Assembly: GCF_004137345.1 (NCBI RefSeq)
Contig: NZ_SDWV01000013.1
Location: forward strand, 1 to 64,000
Length of the DNA stretch: 64,000 nucleotides
Origin: Nocardioides zhouii
GTDB taxonomy: Bacteria; Actinomycetota; Actinomycetes; Propionibacteriales; Nocardioidaceae
Reading direction: 5' to 3'
Shown here: positions 9,992 through 19,384 of the stretch, one piece after another
Layout of the letters: every line of letters starts with the position of its first letter
Position numbering within the stretch: position 1 is the stretch's first letter
Made by a program: the position numbers and the translations under genes
Notes under the pieces: model-generated
The model's database searches: none
Seen by the model: only the letters and a program-made list of their open reading frames with translations
Told to the model about the DNA's origin: nothing

Positions 9992-11389
9992 GTGAGCACT
10001 GATCGGCACGACCGCCCCCGCGACCACTTCACGCCGCGGCGCGGCTGGCTCAACGATCCCAACGGCCTGATCCACCACGCCGGCGAGTGGCACCTGTTCT
10101 TCCAGCACTGGCCGGATGCGCTCGTGCACGGCCCGATGTCCTGGGGGCACGCCGTGAGCACCGACCTGCTCGACTGGACGGAGCTCCCGGTGGCGCTGCC
10201 GGCGACGGAGGCCGAGCACATGTGGTCGGGCAGCGTCGTCCACGACGGCGCCAACACCTCCGGCCTCGGCACCGACGATGAGGGTCCGCTGGTCGCCCTC
10301 TACACCAGCTTCGACCCGGTCGGGCTCGGCCAGGCCCAGTCCCTCGTCTGGAGCACGGACGACGGCAGCACCTGGACGCCGTACGCGGACAACCCGGTCC
10401 TCGACATCGGCGCCACCGCCTTCCGCGACCCCAAGGTCCTGCGCCACGGTGACGGGTGGCTGATGGTCCTCGTGCTCGCGGACGAGCGCACCGTCGAGCT
10501 CTACCGGTCGCCCGACCTGCTCCGCTGGGAGCACGCCTCGAGCTTCGGCCCTGCAGGGTCGGTCGAGGGCGTGTGGGAGTGCCCGGACCTGCTCCGGGTT
10601 CCGGTCGAGGGGACGCACGAGTCGGCAGTGGTGCTGCTCGTGAGCGTGCTCGGCGGCGCCCCGGCGGGCGGATCGGGCATGCAGTACTTCGTCGGTGAGC
10701 TGCACGACGCCGAGTTCCGGCCGACGCAGGACGCGCAGTGGTTGGACCACGGCGCCGACTTCTACGCCGCCGTCTCCTACTTCGCAGCGCCCGGCCCCGG
10801 ACCCGTCGTGCAGGGCTGGATGAGCAACTGGCTGTACGCCAACGACGTGCCTGCCACCGACTTCCGCGGCTCGATGACGTTGGCGCGACGCCTGTCCCTG
10901 AGGCAGCGCGACGGCCGCCTCGTGCTCGTCCAGCGCCCGGTCGTCCGCCCCGGAGAGGTCGTACACGCAGTGGCCGACGAGGAGCTCGCCGGCACCGTGA
11001 TGCTTCCCGTCGCTGCGCGGTCGTGCCGCGTCGTCGCAGAGGTGGACCCCGGGACGGCCGACCGGGTCGGGCTGCACGTCAGGGTCGGAGCCGCAGAGCG
11101 CACCACAATCGTGGTGGACGTCCGCGCCGGAACGGTCGCGATCGACCGGACCCGGTCGGGCGCGGTCGACTTCCACGCCGACTTCCCGGCCCTGCACACC
11201 GCTCCCCTGTCGGGTGACGGCGTGGTGCGGCTCGAGGTCGTCGTGGACGAGTCGTCGGTGGAGGTGTTCGTCGGTGACGGCGAGGTCGTCCTCACCGACC
11301 AGGTCTTTCCCGGTGCCGGGAGCGACGGTCTGGCGGTCTTCGCCGAGGGCGGCACCGCGGTGCTGCGCCGCCTCACCATCCACGCCTGA
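9992..11389 (+). CDS. GH32 beta-fructofuranosidase (invertase)
   Basis: A 465-residue enzyme with the GH32 nucleophile motif GWLNDPNG at residue 15-22, the transition-state motif FRDPKVL near residue 145 and the acid/base motif WECPDLL near residue 195. A C-terminal beta-sandwich follows. No signal peptide is seen, so it probably splits imported sucrose or raffinose in the cytoplasm, releasing fructose. It is divergent from the amylosucrase-type gene. A strong hairpin follows its stop. Confidence 0.93.
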   Translation: MSTDRHDRPRDHFTPRRGWLNDPNGLIHHAGEWHLFFQHWPDALVHGPMSWGHAVSTDLLDWTELPVALPATEAEHMWSGSVVHDGANTSGLGTDDEGPLVALYTSFDPVGLGQAQSLVWSTDDGSTWTPYADNPVLDIGATAFRDPKVLRHGDGWLMVLVLADERTVELYRSPDLLRWEHASSFGPAGSVEGVWECPDLLRVPVEGTHESAVVLLVSVLGGAPAGGSGMQYFVGELHDAEFRPTQDAQWLDHGADFYAAVSYFAAPGPGPVVQGWMSNWLYANDVPATDFRGSMTLARRLSLRQRDGRLVLVQRPVVRPGEVVHAVADEELAGTVMLPVAARSCRVVAEVDPGTADRVGLHVRVGAAERTTIVVDVRAGTVAIDRTRSGAVDFHADFPALHTAPLSGDGVVRLEVVVDESSVEVFVGDGEVVLTDQVFPGAGSDGLAVFAEGGTAVLRRLTIHA

Positions 11390-11398
11390 CGACATGAC

Positions 11399-11431
11399 GA
11401 GGCCCCGGGAGCGTTGCGCTCCCGGGGCCTC
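11399..11431. terminator. Bidirectional terminator-like hairpin
   Basis: Perfect 15-base arms GAGGCCCCGGGAGCG and CGCTCCCGGGGCCTC enclose a three-base loop. It lies exactly between the convergent GH32 and MsmK-type ATPase genes. No T-run follows, as is common for actinobacterial hairpins. Confidence 0.75.
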
Positions 11432-11443
11432 GACGGTCGTCGA

Positions 11444-12529
11444 TCAGTCCGAGAGGCGCTCCCCGGTCTCGGTGTCGAACACGTGCACGTGCTGCGGGTC
11501 GGTCGTGACGTAGAGCGTCTCGCCCTTCTGCGGGTGGTGCCGACCGGCGATGCGGACGATCACGTTGGAGGGCGCGCCCTCCACGTCGCAGGTGCCGTAG
11601 ACGAAGCTGTCGGCGCCGAGCTCCTCCACCACGGTCACGCGGACGGGGAGGCCGCCCTCCTCCGCGGTGACGAGGCGCCAGTTCTCCGGGCGCACGCCGA
11701 CGGTGACCCTGCCCTTCATCTTCTTCTCGGCAGTCGGGTCGACCGGCACGGTGAACTTGTCGAGCCGGACGTCGCCGTGCTCGTCGGCCACGCCCTCGAG
11801 CAGGTTCATCTGCGGCGAGCCGATGAAGCCGGCGACGAAGAGGTTGGCAGGCTTGTCGTAGAGCTTAAGCGGGGTGTCGACCTGCTGGAGGATGCCCAGC
11901 TTCATGACCGCCACGCGGTCACCCATCGTCATGGCCTCGACCTGGTCGTGCGTGACGTAGACCGTGGTGACGCCGAGGTCCTGCTGGAGCTTGGCGATGT
12001 CCGTGCGGGTCGCCACACGCATCTTGGCATCGAGGTTGGACAGCGGCTCGTCCATGCAGAACACCTGCGGGTTGCGGACGATGGCGCGGCCCATGGCCAC
12101 GCGCTGGCGCTGGCCGCCGGAGAGGGCCTTCGGCTTGCGCTGCAGGAACTCGGTGAGCTGGAGGATCTCGGCGGCCTTGGCCACTCGCTCCTTCTGCTCG
12201 GCCTTCGGCACCTTGGCCATCTTGAGCGAGAACGCCATGTTCTCCTCGACGGACATGTGCGGGTACAGCGCGTAGTTCTGGAACACCATCGCGATGTCGC
12301 GGTCCTTGGGCGGGACGTTGGTGACGTCACGGTCCCCGATGAAGATCTTGCCGTCGTTGACCTCCTCCAGCCCTGCGAGCATCCGCAGGGTGGTGGACTT
12401 GCCGCAACCGGACGGTCCGACGAGGACCATGAATTCGCCGTCCTTGATGTCCAGGCTGATGCCCGGTACTGCTGGCTCGTCGGCCCCGGGATACCACCGC
12501 TGGGCCTTCTCGAACGTGACTGTTGCCAT
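11444..12529 (-). CDS. Sugar ABC transporter ATPase, MsmK/UgpC type
   Basis: A 361-residue ATPase with Walker A GPSGCGKSTTLRMLAG, Q-loop VFQNYALYPHM, signature LSGGQRQRVAMGRAI, Walker B VFCMDEPLSNLDAKMR and the switch His VYVTHDQVEAMTMGDR. The C-terminal regulatory TOBE region contains VTVGVRPENWRL. This class energises several different sugar importers. Both sugar importers in this window lack their own ATPase, so this protein probably serves both; that is inference. An AAGGAG lies 8-13 bases before the ATG. It is next to, and in the same direction as, the LacI gene. Confidence 0.93.
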   Translation of the reverse strand: MATVTFEKAQRWYPGADEPAVPGISLDIKDGEFMVLVGPSGCGKSTTLRMLAGLEEVNDGKIFIGDRDVTNVPPKDRDIAMVFQNYALYPHMSVEENMAFSLKMAKVPKAEQKERVAKAAEILQLTEFLQRKPKALSGGQRQRVAMGRAIVRNPQVFCMDEPLSNLDAKMRVATRTDIAKLQQDLGVTTVYVTHDQVEAMTMGDRVAVMKLGILQQVDTPLKLYDKPANLFVAGFIGSPQMNLLEGVADEHGDVRLDKFTVPVDPTAEKKMKGRVTVGVRPENWRLVTAEEGGLPVRVTVVEELGADSFVYGTCDVEGAPSNVIVRIAGRHHPQKGETLYVTTDPQHVHVFDTETGERLSD

Positions 12530-12544
12530 GACTTTTCTCCTTCA

Positions 12545-12595
12545 CCGGCAGGTACGTGCCGGACGATCCGTAGTGAAGTGACTCGGGTCACACTA
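12545..12595. promoter_or_regulatory. Inverted repeats upstream of the MsmK-type ATPase gene
   Basis: Nearest the gene, CCGGCA and TGCCGG form a six-base hairpin around a six-base loop. Further upstream (12571-12595), TAGTG..GTGAC-TCGG-GTCAC..ACTA forms an imperfect 25-base palindrome. The second could be an operator for the adjacent LacI-type regulator or for catabolite control. Neither role can be decided from sequence. Confidence 0.4.
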
Positions 12596-12636
12596 GGGCC
12601 GGGTGGAGTGCGCGGCAATGCATCGCCCGCGGCGTC

Positions 12637-13647
12637 TCACCTCGGGCGCACCGATCCTCCGTGCCGGACGGTCATCGGCACGGACACGGTGCCGCCCGGG
12701 TCCTCGGGGTCGAGCAGGCGGCGTACGGCGAGCGCGCCGAGGTCCGCGAACGGCAGCTCGACAGTGGTGGCCGCCGGCCGCAGCCAATCGGCCAGCGACG
12801 ACCCGTCGAACGACACCAGGCTCACGTCCTCGGGAACCCGTAGCCCGGCCTCGGCGAGGGCCTGGTAGACGCCCATGGCGAGGCGGTCGTTCATGCAGAT
12901 CAGGCCGGCAGCACGACCACCGCCCGCCAGCCACTGACTGGCGGCCTCGAAACCGTCAGGCACCGACCAGTCGCACGCGACGTGGTCGGCGACCTCGATC
13001 CCTCGAGTGGCGAGCTCGGCGCGGATGCCGGCCATCCGCCGCGGCCCGGCCGTCGCGTCCAGGGCCGGGTCCTCGCCGACCACCACGACGTCCTCGATGC
13101 CGGCAGCGAGCAGGACCGCGGCGGCTGCCCGGCCACCGCCCTCGTCGTCCGGCACGACCGAGGCAAGCTGCTCGCGCGGGTCCTCGCAGTTGAGCAGGAC
13201 CGAGCGCACGCCGCGCAGGCCGCGCGGAAGCTGGATGGCGCGTGCGGTGCGGGTGGCATAGACCACCCCGTCGACGTCGCGCTCGAGCATCTCCTCGATC
13301 AGCAGCCGCTCCAGGTCGGGGTCGCCGCCGCTCTCGCCCATCACCACGAGGTGGTCGAGCTCGCGCGCCGCGACGCTCGCGCCGGTCAGCATGCTGCTGC
13401 CGTACTGCTCGCCGGCGATCTGGTCGGAGATCAGCCCCACCGTCGCGGTCCGCTGGGTGCGCAGGCTGCGCGCGCTGCGGTTGGGGCGGTAGCCGAGGTC
13501 GGCCACCGCCGCCTGGACCTTGGCCACCGTGGCAGAGGCGATCCGCATCTCGTCCGCGCGACCGTTGAGGATGTAGGACGCCGTCGTGCGTGACACCCCC
13601 GCACTCGTGGCGACGTCACGCAGCGTGGCGCTCCTGCGTCGCGTCAT
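12637..13647 (-). CDS. LacI-family transcriptional regulator
   Basis: A 336-residue regulator with the LacI helix-turn-helix at the N-terminus (ATLRDVATSAGVSRTTASYILNGR) and hinge LGYRPNRSARSLRTQRT, then a periplasmic-binding-protein-like effector domain (ICMNDRLAMGVYQALAEAG, VSLVSFDGSSLADWLRP). It is divergent from the sugar operon starting at 13844 and probably represses it until a sugar ligand binds. A GGAGG lies upstream of the ATG at 13647; the longer open frame upstream would run through the shared promoter and is rejected. Confidence 0.92.
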   Translation of the reverse strand: MTRRRSATLRDVATSAGVSRTTASYILNGRADEMRIASATVAKVQAAVADLGYRPNRSARSLRTQRTATVGLISDQIAGEQYGSSMLTGASVAARELDHLVVMGESGGDPDLERLLIEEMLERDVDGVVYATRTARAIQLPRGLRGVRSVLLNCEDPREQLASVVPDDEGGGRAAAAVLLAAGIEDVVVVGEDPALDATAGPRRMAGIRAELATRGIEVADHVACDWSVPDGFEAASQWLAGGGRAAGLICMNDRLAMGVYQALAEAGLRVPEDVSLVSFDGSSLADWLRPAATTVELPFADLGALAVRRLLDPEDPGGTVSVPMTVRHGGSVRPR

Positions 13648-13715
13648 GCCGCCTCCACGGGGGTGAGTGGTGCCATCGATCGTGGCGCCGTTCCGCTGCG
13701 TTACCGAACTGGGTC

Positions 13716-13755
13716 TTGACACTTTTTCGCGTAGCAAGCATATTGCTGACACGAT
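13716..13755 (+). promoter_or_regulatory. Promoter and candidate operator of the sugar operon
   Basis: A consensus -35 TTGACA (13716-13721) is followed after 17 bases by CATATT (13739-13744) as the -10. The inverted repeat AGCAAGCATATTGCT covers the -10, so a bound LacI-type repressor there would block RNA polymerase. A further GACAC...GTGTC pair lies just downstream. It sits between the divergent LacI gene and the binding-protein gene. Confidence 0.6.
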
Positions 13756-13843
13756 TCAGCATGTGGTGTCTATCACATCGCGCGGTCGTAGAACCAGTAC
13801 CGGATCCCGGCACCCGGTGCACCCAACTGAAGGGAACAACCCC

Positions 13844-15154
13844 ATGCTCCAGCGTGGAACGCGGCGCAAGATGGCGGCCACCGCGGCCGCCGCAACGCTC
13901 GCCCTCACGGCTGCCGCTTGCGGCGGCGACGACAGCTCCGGAAGCGATGACGGCGGCGCCGTCACGATCTGGATGAGCCTCGACGCGACAGTCGTCGAAG
14001 GCCTCCAGAAGCAGATCGACATCGCGGCCAAGGAAGCCGGGATCGAGGTCAAGATCGAACGCGTCGACGGCATCGACAAGCTCATCAAGACCAAGATCCA
14101 GGCCGGCGACACCCCCGACATCGCCCTGCTCCCGCAGCCCGGCGTCGTCGCTTCCGTGGTGGAGCTCGGCGCAGCGTTCCCCCTCGACGACGTGCTCGAC
14201 ACCGCGTCCCTCGAGGAGACCATGGTGGCCGGTGCCCTCGACGCGGGCAAGGTCGACGACGAGCTCTACGGCCTGCTGGTCTCGATGAACGTCAAGTCGC
14301 TCATCTTCTACCCCAAGAAGGCCTTCGAGGAGGCGGGCTACGCCCCGCCCGAGTCCCTTGACGAGCTGACCGAGCTGGCCGACCAGATCAAGTCCGACGG
14401 CGGCACACCGTGGTGCCTGACCATGGAGTCCGGCGACGCGACCGGCTGGGTCGCCACCGACTGGATGGAGGACCTCGTCATGCGCTACGGCGGGGTCGAC
14501 GCCTACAACGACTGGGTCACCCACGACCTGCCGTTCACCGACCCCGTGGTGAAGGAGGCGGCCGCGTACTTCGAGGACGTCGCCCTGACCGAGGGCAACG
14601 TCCTGGGTGGGCAGCGTTCCATCACCGCGACGCCGTTCACCGAAGCCGCCAAGCCGATGTTCGACGAGGGCAAGCCGGGGTGCTGGCTGCTCAAGCAGGG
14701 CTCGTTCTTCACCGGCCCGGACTTCCTTCCCGAGGACGTCTACGCCAACCTCGACGACGAGCTCGGCGTCACGGCCTTCCCGCCCGTCGAGGCCGGTGGC
14801 GAGAACCCCGTCATGGGCGGCGGCGACCTCGCCGTGCTCATGAACGACTCCGAGGACGCCAAGACCGCGATGAACCTGTTGGCCACCGCCGACATCGGCA
14901 ACGACGCGGCCCCGGTCTCCTCGTTCCTCTCCCCGCACACCGATTTCGACACCTCGCTCTACCCGAACGAGACGTCCAAGTCGATCGCCCAGGTGGCCTA
15001 CGACTCCACCGCGTTCCTCTTCGACGGTTCCGACTCGATGCCCGCCGAGGTGGGCGCCGGGTCGTTCTGGAAGGAGATGACCGCGTGGCTCAACGGTGAC
15101 GAGGACATCGACACCGCCCTGCAGAACATCGACGACAGCTGGCCGTCGAGCTGA
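13844..15154 (+). CDS. Sugar ABC transporter substrate-binding lipoprotein
   Basis: A 436-residue extracellular solute-binding protein of family 1. The signal ends in a lipobox, LALTAAAC (Cys near residue 26), followed by GGDDSSGSDDGG as a linker. The mature part opens VTIWMSLDATVVEGLQKQIDIAAKEAGIEVKIERVDG and contains AGDTPDIALLPQPG, typical of oligosaccharide binders. AAGGGA lies about ten bases before the ATG. As first gene of an operon with GH36 and GH13 enzymes it probably binds alpha-galactosides or isomalto-type sugars; the ligand is inferred. Confidence 0.9.
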   Translation: MLQRGTRRKMAATAAAATLALTAAACGGDDSSGSDDGGAVTIWMSLDATVVEGLQKQIDIAAKEAGIEVKIERVDGIDKLIKTKIQAGDTPDIALLPQPGVVASVVELGAAFPLDDVLDTASLEETMVAGALDAGKVDDELYGLLVSMNVKSLIFYPKKAFEEAGYAPPESLDELTELADQIKSDGGTPWCLTMESGDATGWVATDWMEDLVMRYGGVDAYNDWVTHDLPFTDPVVKEAAAYFEDVALTEGNVLGGQRSITATPFTEAAKPMFDEGKPGCWLLKQGSFFTGPDFLPEDVYANLDDELGVTAFPPVEAGGENPVMGGGDLAVLMNDSEDAKTAMNLLATADIGNDAAPVSSFLSPHTDFDTSLYPNETSKSIAQVAYDSTAFLFDGSDSMPAEVGAGSFWKEMTAWLNGDEDIDTALQNIDDSWPSS

Positions 15155-15171
15155 TCCTTGTCCGACCCCCG

Positions 15172-15204
15172 CCTGCGGGGCCCGCGTGACGCGAGCCCCG
15201 CAGG
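15172..15204 (+). promoter_or_regulatory. Intra-operon hairpin between binding protein and permease genes
   Basis: Outer arms CCTGCGGGGC and GCCCCGCAGG (10 of 10) and inner arms CGCG/CGCG close on a TGA loop. It lies in the gap between the binding-protein gene and the first permease gene. In other maltose-type operons such a hairpin lets the binding protein be made in excess over the permeases, by protecting or partly ending the mRNA. That role is inferred here. Confidence 0.6.
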
Positions 15205-15234
15205 CTTCCCGGCTTCCTGCAGGAAGGTCCCCGC

Positions 15235-16227
15235 ATGCTCGAGAAGACACTGACGGCCCTCATCACCGTCCTGGCCGGCATCGGCGCCGCGCTGCTCCTC
15301 TACTGGGTGCTCAACAAGATCTCCGAGCTCTTGCCCGAGAAGTACGAGGAACGGCTCAAGCCGTGGTTCTACATCCTGCCGGCCTACCTGGCGATCGCGA
15401 TCTTCGTGATCTACCCGGCCGTGCAGACGTTCATCTACAGCTTCAAGACGAAGGTCGGCTTCCCGGCCGAGACCTGGACAGGGCTCGACAACTACTCCAA
15501 CCTCCTCTCCAGCGACGCGTTCCGGCAGACGCTGCTCAACACGCTTCTGTGGATCCTCTTCGTCCCCGTGACCGTCGTCATCCTCGGCCTCCTGGTGGCG
15601 CTGCTCGCCGACCGGCTCGCTACCCGCGGTGAGAACGCGGTCAAGACGCTCATCTTCATGCCGATGGCCATCTCCATGGTCGGCGCCGCCACGGTCTGGG
15701 GGCTGGTCTACGACTACCGCCCGCCGGGGCGCCCTCAGGTCGGCATCCTCAACGGCATCGTCGACGCCCTCGGTGGCGACCCGATCGCCTGGTTGCAGGA
15801 GAACACGCTCCACTTCAACAGCTTCCTGCTGATGGTGATGCTGCTCTGGATGAACGTCGGCTTCGCGATGGTGCTGCTGTCCGCGGCCGTCAAGGGCGTG
15901 CCGACCGAGACGCTGGAGGCGGCCCGGATCGACGGCGCCGGCGAGCGCCAGGTCTACTTCCGCGTGGTGCTGCCGCAGATCAAGGGCACGATCGTGACGG
16001 TCTTCATCACCGTCCTGATCGGCGTGATGAAGGTCTTCGACATCGTGTTCGTGATGACCAACGGAAACTTCAACACCAACATCATCGGCAACGAGTTCTA
16101 CCTGCAGTTCTTCAACAACAACAACCAGGGCGCTGCTGCCGCCATCGCGGTCATGCTGATGCTCGCGGTGATCCCGATCATGATCTACCAGGTCCGCACC
16201 TTCCGGGCCGAGGAGGCAGGACGATGA
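15235..16227 (+). CDS. Sugar ABC transporter permease, MalF type
   Basis: A 330-residue membrane protein with about seven hydrophobic helices, including an unusual N-terminal helix (residues 5-25) before the usual core that begins WFYILPAYLAIAIFVIYPAVQTFIYSF. The EAA loop, ETLEAARIDGAGERQVYFRVVLPQIKGT, docks on the ATPase. It forms a heterodimeric channel with the next gene product, which overlaps it by 4 bases. Confidence 0.9.
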   Translation: MLEKTLTALITVLAGIGAALLLYWVLNKISELLPEKYEERLKPWFYILPAYLAIAIFVIYPAVQTFIYSFKTKVGFPAETWTGLDNYSNLLSSDAFRQTLLNTLLWILFVPVTVVILGLLVALLADRLATRGENAVKTLIFMPMAISMVGAATVWGLVYDYRPPGRPQVGILNGIVDALGGDPIAWLQENTLHFNSFLLMVMLLWMNVGFAMVLLSAAVKGVPTETLEAARIDGAGERQVYFRVVLPQIKGTIVTVFITVLIGVMKVFDIVFVMTNGNFNTNIIGNEFYLQFFNNNNQGAAAAIAVMLMLAVIPIMIYQVRTFRAEEAGR

Positions 16228-17153
16228 CGACCAGCGCAACGCCGCCGGTGGCCGAGGCCGCTCCGGAGCCGCCTCGCGTTCAGAAGCGCAAGGAGAGCAA
16301 GGAGGGCGGCGCGACCGGCGGTGCTGGGTGGTTCACCTACGCCGCTCTCGGGTTCATCGTGCTCCTGTGGGTCCTGCCCACCATCGGCATCCTGCTCACG
16401 TCGTTCCGGTCTCGCGATGACGCGGCGTCAGGCGGGTGGTGGGAGTTGTTCCTGAAACCGTCCGGCTTCGCCGACATGACCTTCGAGAACTACCAGAAGG
16501 CGATCCAGGGCACCAACCTCGGCGAGGGCTTCGTCAACAGCCTCGCGATCGCCCTGCCGGCGACGTTCATCCCGATCCTGGTTGCCGCGTTCGCCGCCTA
16601 TGCGTTCGCGTTCATGAAGTTCCCGGGTCGCGACGTGCTGTTCGTGGTGATCGTCGGCATGCTGGTGGTGCCCAGCTTCGTCTCGTTCGTCCCGATGCTC
16701 AAGATCTACCGCGACCTCGGGATTGGCGGCACCTTTCCGGCCGTGTGGCTGTTCCACCTCGGGTTCGGCATGTCCCTGGCCATCTTCATGATCCGCAACT
16801 ACATGGCGACCCTGCCCATGACCATCATCGAGTCGGCCAAGATCGACGGGGCGAGCCACTTCCAGACGTTCTTCCGGCTGGTCCTGCCGATGTCTGTGCC
16901 GGTGCTGGCGTCGTTCGCGATCTTCCAGTTCCTCTGGGTCTGGAACGACCTGCTCGTGGCGCTGGTGTTCCTCGGGCCGGGCGACAAGGCGCCGATGACG
17001 GTCTCCATCTCGCAACTGCTGGGTCAGCAGGGGCAGAACCAGGAGCTCGTCACCGCATCCGGCATGTTCTCGATGCTCCTTCCGCTCATCGTGTTCCTGT
17101 CCCTGCAGCGGTTCTTCGTCCGCGGCCTGACGGCAGGAGCGGTCAAGGGCTGA
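16224..17153 (+). CDS. Sugar ABC transporter permease, MalG type
   Basis: A 309-residue membrane protein. A charged cytoplasmic N-terminus (residues 1-35) precedes six helices starting WFTYAALGFIVLLWVLPTIGILLTSF. The EAA loop reads TIIESAKIDGASHFQTFFRLVLPMSVPVLASF. The C-terminus, RFFVRGLTAGAVKG, is typical of MalG-type permeases. It starts with ATGA overlap on the preceding permease gene. Confidence 0.9.
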   Translation: MTTSATPPVAEAAPEPPRVQKRKESKEGGATGGAGWFTYAALGFIVLLWVLPTIGILLTSFRSRDDAASGGWWELFLKPSGFADMTFENYQKAIQGTNLGEGFVNSLAIALPATFIPILVAAFAAYAFAFMKFPGRDVLFVVIVGMLVVPSFVSFVPMLKIYRDLGIGGTFPAVWLFHLGFGMSLAIFMIRNYMATLPMTIIESAKIDGASHFQTFFRLVLPMSVPVLASFAIFQFLWVWNDLLVALVFLGPGDKAPMTVSISQLLGQQGQNQELVTASGMFSMLLPLIVFLSLQRFFVRGLTAGAVKG

Positions 17154-17157
17154 CGAC

Positions 17158-17196
17158 ACGTACGCCGCCCGGCGCGTGTCGCCGGGCGGCGTACGT
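17158..17196 (+). terminator. Strong hairpin between permease and GH36 genes
   Basis: Perfect 17-base arms ACGTACGCCGCCCGGCG and CGCCGGGCGGCGTACGT enclose a CGTGT loop. No T-run follows. It may partly terminate or attenuate transcription from the transporter genes into the two glycosidase genes, which would lower their expression. Confidence 0.6.
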
Positions 17197-17248
17197 GCGT
17201 CCTGACGCGCAACCGACATGACCAGCCGAGACGAGCAGGAAGCGATCA

Positions 17249-19372
17249 ATGCTCTTCCCTTCCCGAAGCCTCGACGGGTCACCGCAGCTGACCCTTGAGC
17301 TCGACCCCAGGGCCAGCGGTGACCTCCTCCCGCGGATCCTGTGGGCGGGCGTCACGACGTCCGCGACGGCCGCACCGGGTGGCTACCCCTCGACGTTCCG
17401 CGGGCCGGGAGTGCCGCTGCTCGGCGAGCACGCCCACGAGCTGTTCACCCGGCCGCACCTCATCGGGCACCGGGTGGACGCCCCGGGCTCCGACGCGGCC
17501 TGGTCGACCCGCTTCACGGTCGACGAGGTGAGTGAGTCCGACGAACGACTGGTGGTGCGCGCCACTGACGCCGCGGCCGGGCTCGAGCTGACCGCCGAGC
17601 TCGAGGCACTGCCCGGTGGGCTGCTGCGGGCCCGCCACACCCTCACCAGCACCGGGACCGGCAGCTATCACCTGGCCGCGCTCGACGTCGTCCTCCCGGC
17701 AGCCGACGACCTGGTCGAGCTGCTCGACTTCACCGGGCGCCACGAGGGCGAGCGCACCCCGCAGCGGCACGCGATCACCGACGGGCTCTGGGTGCGCGAG
17801 GGCCGCGAGGGGCGCCCGGGCCTCGGCGGCGCCACCCTCGCCGTGCTCGGCACGGCCGGCTTCGGCACCCGCACCGGCACGGTCCTCGGCGCGCACGTCG
17901 CGTGGAGCGGCAACAGCTCCTTCCGGGTCGAGCGGTCCCCCGACCTCGGCACGACCCTCGGCGGCGGCGAGCTGCTGCAGCCCGGCGAGGTGGTGCTCGA
18001 GCAGGGCGACGACTACGCGACGCCGTGGGTCGTCTTCGGCGCCTCGGAGGAGGGACTCGACGGGTTGGCGTCGGCGTTCCACACGTACGAGCGCTCGTGG
18101 CCCGCGCACCCGCAGCACCAGCCAGTGGTGCTCAACGTGTGGGAGGCCGTGTGGTTCGACCACGACCTGCCGCGACTGCGCGAGATCGCCGACCGCGCGG
18201 CCCGCGTCGGCATCGAGCGGTTCGTGCTGGACGACGGCTGGTTCCACGGCCGCCGCGACGACACCGCCGGGCTGGGCGACTGGTGGGTCGACCACGAGGT
18301 GTGGCCCGAGGGCCTGACGCCGATCGCCGAGCACGTGCGCTCCCTCGGCATGCAGTTCGGGCTGTGGTTCGAGCCCGAGATGGTCAACCCCGACTCCGAG
18401 CTCTACCGCGCCCACCCCGACTGGATCCTGGCGACGGGCGCGCGGGTGCCGCAGCTGCATCGCAGCCAGCTCGTCCTCGACCTGTCGCGGCCGGAGGTGT
18501 GGCAGCACGTCCACGACCACGTCCACCAGGTGCTCGAGTCGGCACCGGTCGACTACGTCAAGTGGGACCACAACCGTGAGCTGCTCGACGCCGGGAGTGC
18601 CGTCCGCGGCGGGGCGTCCGCGGCGCGTGACCAGACCCACGCGTTCTACCGGATGCTCGACTCGTTGCGCGAGCTACACCCCGACATCGACTGGGAGTCC
18701 TGCGCGTCCGGCGGCGGCCGGATCGACCTGGGCGTGCTCGAGCGCACCCAGCGGGTGTGGACCTCCGACATGACCGACGCGCTCGCCCGCCAGCACATCC
18801 AGCGGTGGACCGCCCAGCTCGTCGCGCCGGAGTACCTCGGCGCCCACGTGAGCTCGCCGGTCGCCCACCAGACCGGTCGCACGCTGCCGCTCGACTTCCG
18901 GGCGGCGACCGCGATGTTCGGTGCCTTCGGCGTCGAGTGGGACCTCAGCACGGCCTCGGAGGACGAGCTGTCGGCGCTGGCCGCGTGGGTCGAGCTGCAC
19001 AAGCAGTTCCGCCCCCTGCTGCACTCCGGACGGCTCGTACGCCCGGAGTCGTCGGACCCCGCGGTGCTGCTCCACGGCGTCGTGTCGGCCGACGGCGACC
19101 AGGCCCTCCTCGCCCACGTGCAGATGGACGAGTCGGCGAGCAACCGCGGCACGACGGTGCGCGTGCCCGGCCTCGTGCCCGACGCGTCGTACGCGCTGCG
19201 GTGGGTCGGCCCCGTCGACCGCAGGGCGACGAGCCGGTCCGTCGAGCTGTCGCGCGGCGGCCCGACCGAGGAGGTCGAGGTGCTGGGCGCGGTGCTCGGC
19301 ACCCGCGGCTACTGGATCCCGCGCCGGCGCCCGGAGACGGTCACCCTCGTGCACGTCGAGCAGCTCGGCTGA
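17249..19372 (+). CDS. GH36 alpha-galactosidase (first copy)
   Basis: A 707-residue cytoplasmic enzyme that removes alpha-1,6-galactose from melibiose, raffinose and stachyose. It has an N-terminal beta-sandwich, then the barrel with RFVLDDGWFHGRRDDTAGLGDW, FGLWFEPEMVNPDSELYR, the nucleophile Asp in YVKWDHNRE and the acid/base Asp in RVWTSDMTDA. The ESCASGGGRIDLG motif precedes the acid/base. An AGGAAG site lies upstream of the ATG. A second, shorter-extended relative is encoded at 54460; both share the same motifs. Confidence 0.93.
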   Translation: MLFPSRSLDGSPQLTLELDPRASGDLLPRILWAGVTTSATAAPGGYPSTFRGPGVPLLGEHAHELFTRPHLIGHRVDAPGSDAAWSTRFTVDEVSESDERLVVRATDAAAGLELTAELEALPGGLLRARHTLTSTGTGSYHLAALDVVLPAADDLVELLDFTGRHEGERTPQRHAITDGLWVREGREGRPGLGGATLAVLGTAGFGTRTGTVLGAHVAWSGNSSFRVERSPDLGTTLGGGELLQPGEVVLEQGDDYATPWVVFGASEEGLDGLASAFHTYERSWPAHPQHQPVVLNVWEAVWFDHDLPRLREIADRAARVGIERFVLDDGWFHGRRDDTAGLGDWWVDHEVWPEGLTPIAEHVRSLGMQFGLWFEPEMVNPDSELYRAHPDWILATGARVPQLHRSQLVLDLSRPEVWQHVHDHVHQVLESAPVDYVKWDHNRELLDAGSAVRGGASAARDQTHAFYRMLDSLRELHPDIDWESCASGGGRIDLGVLERTQRVWTSDMTDALARQHIQRWTAQLVAPEYLGAHVSSPVAHQTGRTLPLDFRAATAMFGAFGVEWDLSTASEDELSALAAWVELHKQFRPLLHSGRLVRPESSDPAVLLHGVVSADGDQALLAHVQMDESASNRGTTVRVPGLVPDASYALRWVGPVDRRATSRSVELSRGGPTEEVEVLGAVLGTRGYWIPRRRPETVTLVHVEQLG

Positions 19373-19384
19373 CAAGGTAGGACG

